Of a stretch of DNA of 30,307 nt, positions 15,901 to 24,066 are shown piece by piece. Below the pieces are notes generated by a model. It saw only the letters and a list, made by a program, of their open reading frames with translations, ran no database searches and was not told the DNA's origin. The number at the start of each line of letters is the position of its first letter. The stretch's first letter is position 1. The position numbers were made by a program, and so were the translations under genes. Source of the stretch: FEN-1297 sp964498065 (GTDB taxonomy: Bacteria > Bacteroidota > Ignavibacteria > Ignavibacteriales > Ignavibacteriaceae). The stretch is from NCBI GenBank assembly GCA_964498065.1, contig CAZCFZ010000045.1, positions 1 through 30,307 on the forward strand. The letters are read 5' to 3'.

Positions 15901-18126
15901 ATGAAGATCTTTAAATGTTTTTTGTTGGTCTTATTTTCTACTCCGTTTCTATTTTCACAATGGAGCTGGCAGAATCCTCTGCCGCAAGGAAATAATCTCA
16001 ATAAAGTCTTTTTCGTTGATTCCACATTTGGATGGGTAGCCGGTAATTCAGGAACAATAATAAACACAACCAACGGTGGAACAGATTGGTCTGTTCAAAA
16101 AAGCGGCACTACTATAAATCTAACCGGAATATTTTTCTTGAATAAAGACTTGGGGTGGGCAGTCGGTCCGCAAGGTTACAATGGTTCAATTATCCCTTCG
16201 GTTCTTCTGCAAACTTCAGATGGAGGTGAAAATTGGACTGAAGTAAACACTGAACTTGATCCTAACACGGTGAGTTTTAATACCGTGTTTTTCTTGAATA
16301 ACCTCACCGGGTTTATTGCAGGCAATAAAAATATTTTTAAAACAACAGACGGCGGGAAAAACTGGAATACCGTAGAAGATGCCGGCAGTTACGTAAACTT
16401 AAAGTCAATATACTTTTCCGACAATATGAACGGCTGGGTAGTTGGAAGTCAGGGAACAATATTGCACACAACAGACAGCGGAGATTCATGGAATAGACAG
16501 AATAGTGATACTACAAGTGAATTAAATTCGATTTACTTTGTTGATAATCAAAACGGCTGGATATCTGGTTACCAGGGGATCATTCTCCATACAACAAACG
16601 GCGGAACAAACTGGAATTTTCAGAATAGCGGAGGAAAATATATTCTCAGCGACATTCATTTTACCGATTTGAATAACGGATGGATAGCTACGAATGATAA
16701 TCCCGCCAATGGGATGATTGTTTTACATACAACTAACGGAGGTACTGATTGGAATCAGCAGACGACAGAAACTAATGAAAATTTAAATAGTCTTTATTTT
16801 TATGATAACAAGGGATGGGTTGTTGGAGATGCAGGAGTAATTTATAAAACAACCGACGATGGAAATTCATGGAATACGCAAACCAGCGGATCGACAGATG
16901 ATTTTCTTGATGTTTCTTTTTCGGATGATTCTTTAGGAATTGCTGTCGGTCCGGCGGATTACGCAAATTTAACAGAAAATAGCGGTAATTCCTGGAACAA
17001 ATCATTATACAATATCAGTCTACATAAAGTAATGTCTAACCTTACAGAAAGACAGATTGTAAAAGCTGTTTCGAATGCTAAGCTGGGCCTGAAGAAAATC
17101 CATCCCTTCCTTAGTTTATCTAACGGCCAGCAAGCAGGCCTTTATATAAGCATCTCTTTTTCTTCGGAATTTCATAAAAAATTAAGTACTTATAGTTTAG
17201 ACAGCTTATCTTGGCAGCAAAGGAACATTAATACTGCACAAAATCTTTGGGCCTTGTCGGTTGTGGATACGTCAAATATTTGGGTTGCCGGTGATAGTGG
17301 AGTTGTATTGTATACTTCAGATTTCGGCAATTCGTGGGATAAACAAAACAGTGGAGTAACATCTACTTTATGGGATGCATTTTTTACGGATAGTCTCAAC
17401 GGCTGGATTGTCGGATATAACGGTACAATAATTAATACAACAGATGGCGGGCAAAATTGGAATACACAGCAAAGCGGAACACAACAAAAACTCTGGTCTG
17501 TACACTTTCTAGATATACTTAACGGTTGGGTAGTTGGCGATGCCGGAACTATACTTCATACAACAGACGGCGGTACCAACTGGACTCCCGTCCCTAGTAA
17601 CACTTATAATAATTTGCGTAGTATCGACTTTTCAGATGAGATGAACGGTTGGATTGTGGGTCAGGGTGGAATCATTCTGAATACTGGTAACGGTGGTCAA
17701 ACATGGAATCTTTATCCAAGTATAACCACAAATGATTTACTTGCAGTTGATTTTGTTGATAATAACAACGGCTGGGCGGTTGGTACTGGTGGTACAATCA
17801 TACATTTTAGCGGTAATGCGACTGGAATAAAAATAAATCAAACAGGAAATATTTCTACCTCATTTAAATTGGAACAGAATTATCCCAATCCTTTTAATCC
17901 AACGACTACAATAAATTATAACATTCCCAAAACATCATATGTAACATTAAAGGTTTATGATATCCTTGGTAATGTAGTAAAAACTATTGTGGATAAAGAA
18001 CAAAGGGCGGGAAGTTATAATGTACAATTTGCAGTAGGCAATAGGCAGTTGGCAAGCGGAATTTATTTTTATCAATTAAGCGCGGGCAGCTTTATTCAAT
18101 CTAAGAAGATGATACTTTTAAAATAA
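15901..18126 (+). CDS. Secreted YCF48-like beta-propeller protein (13 blades) with T9SS sorting domain
   Basis: 741 residues, signal peptide ending LFS|QW. The blades have the YCF48/HCF136-like pattern NGW(V/I)VG-x-x-G-x-IL-TT(D/N)GG-x-x-W. Eight lie in residues 35-365 and five in 450-645. They are split by a segment (about 372-438) without blade motifs that includes LTERQIVKAVSNAKLGLKK. The YCF48 fold is known from photosystem II assembly, but here the signal peptide and sorting domain point to an extracellular role. Many Bacteroidota-type secreted proteins use this fold without known activity. Residues 660-741 are a complete sorting domain with the GNRQLASG segment. AAAGGAATTATT before the ATG supports the start. 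The gene stands alone between two gene-poor stretches. Confidence 0.87.
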   Translation: MKIFKCFLLVLFSTPFLFSQWSWQNPLPQGNNLNKVFFVDSTFGWVAGNSGTIINTTNGGTDWSVQKSGTTINLTGIFFLNKDLGWAVGPQGYNGSIIPSVLLQTSDGGENWTEVNTELDPNTVSFNTVFFLNNLTGFIAGNKNIFKTTDGGKNWNTVEDAGSYVNLKSIYFSDNMNGWVVGSQGTILHTTDSGDSWNRQNSDTTSELNSIYFVDNQNGWISGYQGIILHTTNGGTNWNFQNSGGKYILSDIHFTDLNNGWIATNDNPANGMIVLHTTNGGTDWNQQTTETNENLNSLYFYDNKGWVVGDAGVIYKTTDDGNSWNTQTSGSTDDFLDVSFSDDSLGIAVGPADYANLTENSGNSWNKSLYNISLHKVMSNLTERQIVKAVSNAKLGLKKIHPFLSLSNGQQAGLYISISFSSEFHKKLSTYSLDSLSWQQRNINTAQNLWALSVVDTSNIWVAGDSGVVLYTSDFGNSWDKQNSGVTSTLWDAFFTDSLNGWIVGYNGTIINTTDGGQNWNTQQSGTQQKLWSVHFLDILNGWVVGDAGTILHTTDGGTNWTPVPSNTYNNLRSIDFSDEMNGWIVGQGGIILNTGNGGQTWNLYPSITTNDLLAVDFVDNNNGWAVGTGGTIIHFSGNATGIKINQTGNISTSFKLEQNYPNPFNPTTTINYNIPKTSYVTLKVYDILGNVVKTIVDKEQRAGSYNVQFAVGNRQLASGIYFYQLSAGSFIQSKKMILLK

Positions 18127-18370
18127 AATCGCTTCGCTTCCATTCATGTTCCGGCTGGGAAACTAACATTACCTTATAAAATAATTAGTAGCTCCTAATA
18201 TTCTTGTTCTTCTTCAGTAAGGGGAAAAATTATTCTAATAATCAGCGAATGTAATAAATGCTTTTGAAATATCATCGAACCGAATGCTTGCCTGAATTTC
18301 TATCCGGCATTGAGAATCGAACATAAAGTGTTCTGCAACATAAATATGTTGATGTTATTTTTTAATATTG

Positions 18371-18591
18371 GGTATAAAAAAAGAGATACCAACGAAGCCA
18401 AGAAAAACAGAAATTCAAGCAATGCAAAAGCTGATAAAAGGAAAAAACGCTATACTAAAAGTTGTTACCCGGGCAAAGATAATTGAAATATTATCGGAGG
18501 GGAAAATAAAAGCAGCATAGCAAAAAAATTAAACATTAAACAAAATACGGTTTATCTCCGGAAAGAAAATTTAGAACTAGTGGAAAAGTAA
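18371..18591 (+). pseudogene. Frameshifted remnant of an IS630-like transposase N-terminal helix-turn-helix
   Basis: Frame 1 (18371-18520) includes TEIQAMQKLIKGKNAILK and VVTRAKIIEILSEGK, then hits TAG. Frame 2 (from 18514) continues SIAKKLNIKQNTVYLRKENLE to TAA at 18589. Joined, this is the classic N-terminal layout of IS630/Tc1-type transposases: a charged start, then L-x-x-RAKII-L-x-EGK, then the IA-x-x-L-x-I-x-x-NTVY-x-x-R recognition helix. The frames differ by one lost base, and everything after the HTH (including the DDE domain) is gone. The family is inferred from motif order; a plain HTH protein remnant is the alternative. Confidence 0.6.
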
Positions 18592-18770
18592 TTATATTGA
18601 TAGATTCAAAGTGATTAGATGAAGCTCATTAAGTTCAGTGAAGAATCTTGAGGTCACTATAAAAAATTTCCCGGATAAACATAATGAATCACCCAAAATA
18701 TTTAAGCGGATTAAACATACCGGAACCATATTGATTAGGTTCCTCAAATAAAAGAATAAATTAACTCGGA

Positions 18771-18784
18771 TAGTAGTACTACTA
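18771..18784. promoter_or_regulatory. Perfect 14-bp palindrome upstream of the beta-helix gene
   Basis: TAGTAGTACTACTA is its own reverse complement. It ends 20 bp before the ATG at 18805, just upstream of the AAGGA ribosome-binding sequence. That position suits an operator, but no regulator or second copy is known from this window. Confidence 0.3.
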
Positions 18785-18804
18785 ATTTAAAATAAGGACG
18801 GAAA

Positions 18805-20780
18805 ATGAAACGCTTTGTTTTTTCTGCTAACATTCGCTTAACATATTTTTTTCGGGCGATATGCCTATCTATAATTTTAACAATATCCTGCAGCGGGCTT
18901 TCACCGGCAAAGGTTATTTTTGTTAACTCCAAGGCTGCGGGAAGCAACAACGGTTCTTCCTGGACTAACGCCTACACGGATTTGCAATCAGCATTACATG
19001 CCGCATCGCCGGGCGATTCTATTTGGGTTGCAGAGGGAACGTACTATCCCACTTCTACTACAGACAGTATATCGTTTCAAATACCGGATGGTGTAAAAGT
19101 ATTCGGAGGGTTTGCCGGTAATGAAACCAATTTCAACAGCCGTGATTACAAAAAAAATGTGACCATTCTAAACGGAAGAAACATAAGTTATCACGTAGTC
19201 TATTTCTTAAATGCCGGAAGTTCAACTGCCTTAGACGGTTTTACAATTAAAGGCGGATGGACAGATACATTATCCTCGAGTTCGAGTTCTTTTGATAATA
19301 GTATTTTAGGAGGAGGAATTCTGATTGAGAGTACTAGCAGCCGTACATGCAGCCCTATAATAGATAATTGTTTAATTAACGGTAATCATGGCTTGGAAGG
19401 CGGTGGTGTATGCATTTTTAGTGATACAGGCGGATACAGCAGCCCAACATTAAACCAATGCAATATTAGCGACAATGATGGAGGTATTCAACTAAATAAC
19501 TCACAGCAATCTCAAGGCTCAATAGGAGCCGGAGTATCTGTTCTAAATGCCGGTACTACTAAATTAAATATAACTAACTGCACAATTAGTAAAGATTCAG
19601 CAACCATGGGCGGAGGAATTGGTATTTATAATTTTGGTATAAATACCGCTAGTAAAGTTATCGGCACAATAAAAAATTGTGTAATCAGCAATAATTTGGG
19701 GCTTGCTGAAGGCGGAGGAATAATAAATTTTACCGGAGGCACTTCATCAAATCCTTCAATTATTAGTGTAACAATAGACAGTTGCACAATAAGTGATAAT
19801 AAGTCCGGTTCGGGCGGCGGTATCTTTGATTTTAATGTCGAGAACTCTCAGTGTATTCCTGTTTTTGCCAATTGTAAGATTACCGGAAATACTGCAATCC
19901 CTCTAACATTTGCGTCAAACCTTATACCGGGAATTGGGGGTGGAATTTCGAACATGGATTGTGGCCCGGGTCCCATTTTTACAAATTGTACAATAAGCGG
20001 AGATTCTGCTGTTTCAGGCGGCGGAATATCCAACCTAAATACTGCTGCATCTTCTAACGGGCAGAAGCCGTTTTTTACGCCGATTTTTACCGGCTGCAAA
20101 ATAAGCGGCAATTATGCAATTAATAACGGAGGCGGGATTTTTTCCATGTCACCCGGAGATACTCTTTCGGCAAGTTTAACCAACTGTATAATAAGCGGCA
20201 ATTACGCGAATGTATCAGGCGGCGGTATTTACAATGTTGCCGACACCTCAACATATACTTCTATTTTAGCAAGTGCTGAAAGAGCAGTTGTCAATTCTAA
20301 TATAATGAGCACTGTTAGAGCAATCATAAATTCTAATATAACGAATACTGCAAGAACAGATATAAATTCTAATGAAATGAATGCTGCAGATGCAGTTGTC
20401 AATTACAGTTTAATGAATTGTACTATTACGGGCAATTATGCCGGAGCAAATGGCGGGGCAATGTATAATAAGGGTTCTGAAACGGGATTTGTGGGAGTTT
20501 GTAACACAACAGTTGAGAATAGTATTATTTGGAATAATGAGGCAAACCATAGCACAACATCTGCAGATGCATCAGTAAACGATTCCGTAGATTCACCTGC
20601 ATTTTCATACAGCATCGTTGCTAATTCCAGGGGTAATTCAGGAACCTGGTTAGCTTCACTAGGTACGGATGATGGTCATAATATCGACAAAGACCCATTG
20701 TTCAAAAGTGCTCTTGATCCTTCAACCGCACCTTCATCTAACGGAGATTTTCATCTTCAACTCGGCAGCCCTGCTCTTGG
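18805..20780 (+). CDS. Secreted right-handed beta-helix protein (pectate-lyase-like/polymorphic-membrane-protein-type repeats), 3' end lost in gap
   Basis: The visible 658 residues start with a hydrophobic export signal (to about residue 30). A Cys at 29 (LTISCSG) makes a lipoprotein conceivable but the lipobox is poor. Residues 35-120 (VIFVNSKAAGSNNGSSWTNA, YTDLQSALHAASPGD, GVKVFGGFAGNE) are the usual N-cap of choice-of-anchor-type beta-helix proteins. The rest is rungs of the form C-x-I-S-x-N-x-A-x-x-GGGI-x-N, as in Chlamydia polymorphic membrane proteins. A 12-residue tandem repeat block interrupts the rungs at residues 493-540. The sequence stops at the N run after DFHLQLGSPALG, a motif usually near the end of the helix. 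A T9SS domain probably followed but cannot be seen. AAGGACGG upstream supports the start. Confidence 0.85.
20281..20424 (+). repeat. Four 36-bp tandem repeats inside the beta-helix gene
   Basis: Units at 20281, 20317, 20353 and 20389, each 36 bp, encode RAVVNSNIMSTV, RAIINSNITNTA, RTDINSNEMNAA and DAVVNYSLMNCT. The first three share AATTCTAAT at the same place in the unit. The block sits between two normal GGGIYN and GNYAGANGGAMYN rungs. Confidence 0.7.
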
Positions 20781-20880
20781 NNNNNNNNNNNNNNNNNNNN
20801 NNNNNNNNNNNNNNNNNNNNNNNNNNNNNNNNNNNNNNNNNNNNNNNNNNNNNNNNNNNNNNNNNNNNNNNNNNNNNNNN
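20781..20880. other. Assembly gap (100 N) between convergent genes
   Basis: A placeholder gap of unknown length. It truncates the beta-helix gene on the left and the DUF3037 gene on the right, both of which run into it. Confidence 0.99.
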
Positions 20881-21176
20881 GTACTTTTAGGTGATGTCAG
20901 CCATTGAAAACGTTCAGCCTGCGAAAGTTTACCGATAGAGCCAGCATTTTCTTTACCTGCGGAAATATCTTCAATTGCATTAAGATGTGTTTTAATTAAA
21001 TCAATATCGATGTCTTTATTTAATAATTTCAATTTGTTTTCATCGAGTTCTATTCGAGATTTAAGGAATTTTTTTTCTTTGCAAAAAAGAATTACGCCGG
21101 CATTAATAAACTCTTCTCTTTCAACCTTGGGAACAACACGTATAACAACATAATCATAAAAATAATTATTGCTCAC
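20881..21176 (-). CDS. DUF3037 protein, C-terminus lost in gap
   Basis: The 98 visible residues begin at a GTG: YDYVVIRVVPKVEREEFINA, then GVILFCKEKKFL. This is the signature opening of the DUF3037 family, proteins of roughly 120-130 residues, so perhaps 20-40 residues are missing. The biochemical role of the family is not established. The gene overlaps the end of the HipA-like kinase gene by 11 bp in the same orientation, so translation is probably coupled and the two products may act together. DUF3037 genes are, to my knowledge, often found next to HipA-like kinase genes. No signal peptide is present, so it is cytoplasmic. Confidence 0.8.
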
Positions 21177-21945
21177 GTACTGCCTCCTCTATAAATAAAT
21201 GCGGTTTCTCCATCCGTTTTATTAAATAATTAAAATATGCATCCCTATTTTCTTCAGTGCTTTTAAATACTTGATCTTCGTTCAGCCATTCATCCGGTAT
21301 TGTATTGATTATATTTTTGAAAGTATCTGTATTAATCTTAGAAGATATTTCTTCATCAACTTCCATTAAATTATTTGCGGATTTCAGCAGTACATGATTG
21401 TTAATTAAACTGAACGGTTCTTTGCTTTTCTCTAAGTAATTATCCCACGTATGATGAAAGTAAAGCGATGCACCGTGATCTATAAGCCAAAGTCTGCGAT
21501 GCCACATAAGCATATTTGTATTACGGATTGTACGATCAACATTGGAAACAAATGCATCAAACCAAACGATTAAAGAAGCAAGATGTTCATCCGGCATATC
21601 CACAACTGGGTTAAACATTACCGATCCAGGAAGATAATCAAGTGCAAGATTTAAACCTGCACTGCTTTTAATTAAGTCACTTATTTCAGGATCGGCCTCT
21701 GTAAGGGCAAGTCCGGCATCAAGTTCAACAAAAACAATTTCCGGTACCAAAAGTCCTATTGCACGAGCAATTTCACCTGAAATTAATTCCGCAATAAGTG
21801 CTTTAGTTCCCTGACCGGCGCCCTTAAATTTAAGTACGTATATTCCATCGTCGTCGGCTTCAATAATTGCCGGGAGCGACCCGCCTTCACGAAGCGGAGT
21901 AACATATCTAACTGCGCTAACTTTTCTTAAATTTAATTTAGTCAA
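21166..21945 (-). CDS. HipA-like kinase-fold protein (short form, HipA_2 type)
   Basis: 259 residues, TTG start; the only ATG just upstream is out of frame and followed at once by a stop. The fold resembles the C-terminal kinase part of HipA without the HipB-binding N-terminal domain. Visible are a nucleotide-binding-lobe strand YVLKFKG (Lys39/Lys41), a Glu in LIAELISGEIAR, a catalytic-loop-like segment DAFVSNVDRTIRNTNML (Asp137, Asn142/Asn144), and the metal-binding-like Asp156 in LWLIDHGASLYF. It may phosphorylate a protein or another substrate, but none is known. There is no HipB-like antitoxin beside it; the partner is the overlapping DUF3037 gene. It is divergent from the gene at 22140, with 194 bp between them likely to hold both promoters. 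Confidence 0.8.
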   Translation of the reverse strand: MTKLNLRKVSAVRYVTPLREGGSLPAIIEADDDGIYVLKFKGAGQGTKALIAELISGEIARAIGLLVPEIVFVELDAGLALTEADPEISDLIKSSAGLNLALDYLPGSVMFNPVVDMPDEHLASLIVWFDAFVSNVDRTIRNTNMLMWHRRLWLIDHGASLYFHHTWDNYLEKSKEPFSLINNHVLLKSANNLMEVDEEISSKINTDTFKNIINTIPDEWLNEDQVFKSTEENRDAYFNYLIKRMEKPHLFIEEAVREQ

Positions 21946-22139
21946 ACTTACATTGCCGCTTTAGTTAAAAATTCACTTCAACAAAAATAATCATCAAACC
22001 GATGCAATAAAAATACAAAGAATAATTAGTGTAAAATTTTAACTGTTAATTTCATTTATCATCTATGCAAATAAAGAATTATTTGTTACATTAAATCATC
22101 TAATAAAAATTTAATTAATTTTTTATTGGGGAAACAAAA

Positions 22140-22983
22140 ATGAAACCGCTTAAATATCTTCCTGTAATTCTAATACTTTTATTTTTGAGTGTAAAAATTT
22201 ATCCGGCAACAGTTCAAGGTTTTGTTAAAGATTCACAAACGGGCCAACCTTTAATTGGAGCAAATGTAGTTGTTGTCGGGACACAATATGGAGCTGCCAC
22301 AGACTTACGCGGCTTTTATATAATTAAAGAATTGACTCTTGGAGAGTATACTGTCAAAATAAGCTATTTAGGTTATAAGACATCTAAAACAAACATAGAA
22401 ATTAAGAACATAGATGAGATTATAGAATTAAATGTAAAGCTCGACCTGCCTATTATTGAATTGGATTCGGTATCAACACCCGAGTTAGAAGCTTATCATA
22501 AAAAGCTTAAGGGACAAAATAAGATTTCTCCCGTACTGACAGTTGTACTCGACAGCATAACATCTTCCGATAATTTTTTAACAGCATACTTATCAATGAC
22601 AAACAATACTGAAGATTCATTTTATGTTTTTAAAAATTATATATGCTTTAATGTAATATATCCGGTTATAAAAAACAGCGATGATAAATTACTAAAGCAT
22701 AATTTGGCGTTGATGGATTGTCCGGGTGAAAAAACCTGTCCTGATGAAAGCGATTTGATTTTAATTAAGCCCGGAGAAACAATTAAATACCCGGCAACAA
22801 AATTGGAGTTTTTCAATTTTGGAAGATACCCTAAAGGCAAATATACTGTTGCTGTTAAATATGAATTTAAGAAGCCTGAAACCATTAATACATTTTACTG
22901 CAGCTCTAAATCAAACATTAAAGCTTTAATTACAGGATTGAGAGGGAGTTATGTGTCCAATGTGTTAACTTTTGTGAATAAAT
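22140..22983 (+). CDS. Exported protein with carboxypeptidase-regulatory-like domain; end at gap
   Basis: The visible part is 281 residues. The signal peptide ends near YPA|T (residue 23). Residues 24-108 are a CarboxypepD regulatory-like Ig fold (VQGFVKDSQTGQPLIGANV, GAATDLRGFYIIKEL, GEYTVKISYLGYK), the module found in front of TonB-dependent receptors. No TonB plug or barrel follows. Instead there is a second Ig-like domain of about 150 residues (LTVVLDSITSSDNF, MTNNTEDSFYVF, LIKPGETIKYPA, YPKGKYTVAVKYEF, SNVLTF). The N run begins after TFVNK, where such a domain would naturally end, so little may be missing. GGGG lies 8 bp before the ATG. The role is probably structural or ligand-binding in the envelope (inference). 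Confidence 0.75.
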
Positions 22984-23083
22984 NNNNNNNNNNNNNNNNN
23001 NNNNNNNNNNNNNNNNNNNNNNNNNNNNNNNNNNNNNNNNNNNNNNNNNNNNNNNNNNNNNNNNNNNNNNNNNNNNNNNNNNN
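22984..23083. other. Assembly gap (100 N) between convergent genes
   Basis: A placeholder gap of unknown length. The genes on both sides run into it from opposite strands. Confidence 0.99.
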
Positions 23084-23367
23084 TTAAAATTTGCCAGCGG
23101 ATCGGGAACAATTTTTACCATATTTAATTTTATTTTAGAATTTAATCCGATAGAATCAGGATTGGTATAATATTTATTGTTAAAAATTAAGGGAAATTCA
23201 TTATGAGAAAATTTTTCTTGTTTTATTTTGTTCATCAACGAATCGTTAAATAACTTTTGAGTAGTGTCTTTTTTAGTAGTCTTCTCTTTAGGGATGTTCT
23301 GTGAATAACCTTTCGACAAGCATAATAAAAATAAGATGGATACTATATATATTATTCTTTTCATCAT
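23084..23367 (-). CDS. Unknown exported protein, C-terminus lost in gap
   Basis: About 94 residues are visible. A clear signal peptide (MMKRIIYIVSILFLLCLSKG, cleavage YS|Q) gives a mature N-terminus of Gln. A Lys/Thr-rich linker follows (PKEKTTKKDTTQK), then FNDSLMNKIKQEKFSHNEF and NNKYYTNPDSIGLNSKIK, ending IVPDPLANF at the gap. I do not recognise the family. Two adjacent ATGs (23367 and 23364) are equally possible starts. It begins 48 bp after the stop of the DoxX gene on the same strand and may share its transcript. Confidence 0.65.
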
Positions 23368-23415
23368 GCATTTGGAATTATTTTAACTGTAATTTAGACG
23401 TATCAAATTTAAAAT

Positions 23416-23853
23416 TTACACATCGTTGTGCGTCGCAATATACCTGTCAAATGAAACAACTCCCGAACCGTATATTATGTACAATAATAACAATATTAAA
23501 ACCGCCAACGAAATAAAAACATCTGAATTAAGAAAAGTAAGGCCGCCTGATTCATTTACAAAAAACAAGGTTCCGATAGCTATGGGAAGATTTATTAAAG
23601 CCGCAAAGCGCGTCAATACGCCGAATGTAATTAATATTCCGCCCCCTATTCCAATGAGTATTATGTATTGAGAGCCCATAAACGTTAAGTATTCCAGTCT
23701 GTGACTTAACAAAAAATTTGTAACAACAGCCTGGTTTTCTGCAAACGAAAAGCATCGAACAACAATGATTAGGCCCAAGATGATCCTTAAATAATCAAGC
23801 CACTCCGGGTGGTGGTGATCCGCCCAATCTTCCATACTTGCGATCGCATTCAT
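23416..23853 (-). CDS. DoxX-family inner-membrane protein (copy 1)
   Basis: 145 residues with four predicted membrane segments (about 21-36, 58-78, 83-100 and 113-131). The order DYLRIILGLIIVVRC, GGGILITFGVLTRFAALINL, then a final hydrophobic helix and VSFDRYI is the DoxX layout. DoxX relatives act in membrane redox reactions (thiosulfate:quinone oxidoreductase subunits) or as partners of other envelope proteins, but most members have no assigned substrate. It is a paralogue of the gene at 24067: both begin with a short (E/M)(Q/D)WAD-HHP-WL-YLRIILGL segment. A strong Shine-Dalgarno (AAGGAGGT) precedes the ATG. Confidence 0.82.
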   Translation of the reverse strand: MNAIASMEDWADHHHPEWLDYLRIILGLIIVVRCFSFAENQAVVTNFLLSHRLEYLTFMGSQYIILIGIGGGILITFGVLTRFAALINLPIAIGTLFFVNESGGLTFLNSDVFISLAVLILLLLYIIYGSGVVSFDRYIATHNDV

Positions 23854-24066
23854 ACTACCTCCTTATTGCTTTTTTAAACACATATGATGATTTTATTGTA
23901 AACCTATTTTTCTTAATATATAAAAGTAATAATGAGGAAGTTATGATGAAGCACACCCTTTAAAAATCGGGAGAGAAAATAACTTGTATGTAAAGTCCTA
24001 TGAAAACTTCACTATAAATTTTTATTCTGCTGAATTAAATTTTTCAATCCGGAAATAATAATACTG

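Larger units (their letters stand above)
18127..18804. other. Intergenic region, 678 bp, with decayed transposase fragment
   Basis: No intact gene. The centre (18371-18591) is a frameshifted IS630-like transposase N-terminus, listed separately. A hairpin GGAACC-10-GGTTCC lies at 18722-18743, and a 14-bp palindrome at 18771-18784 just before the next gene. A 40-codon open stretch on the minus strand (18235 to about 18357) has no start or family resemblance and is not called. Confidence 0.55.

Noticed and set aside
18235..18357. A 40-codon open stretch on the minus strand (AEHFMFDSQCRIEIQASI...)
   Set aside because: No start with a ribosome-binding site, no family resemblance, and 40 codons without a stop is not rare by chance.
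20281..20424. 36-bp repeats considered as a CRISPR-like array
   Set aside because: The units are contiguous with no spacers, lie in frame in a coding gene, and diverge between copies.
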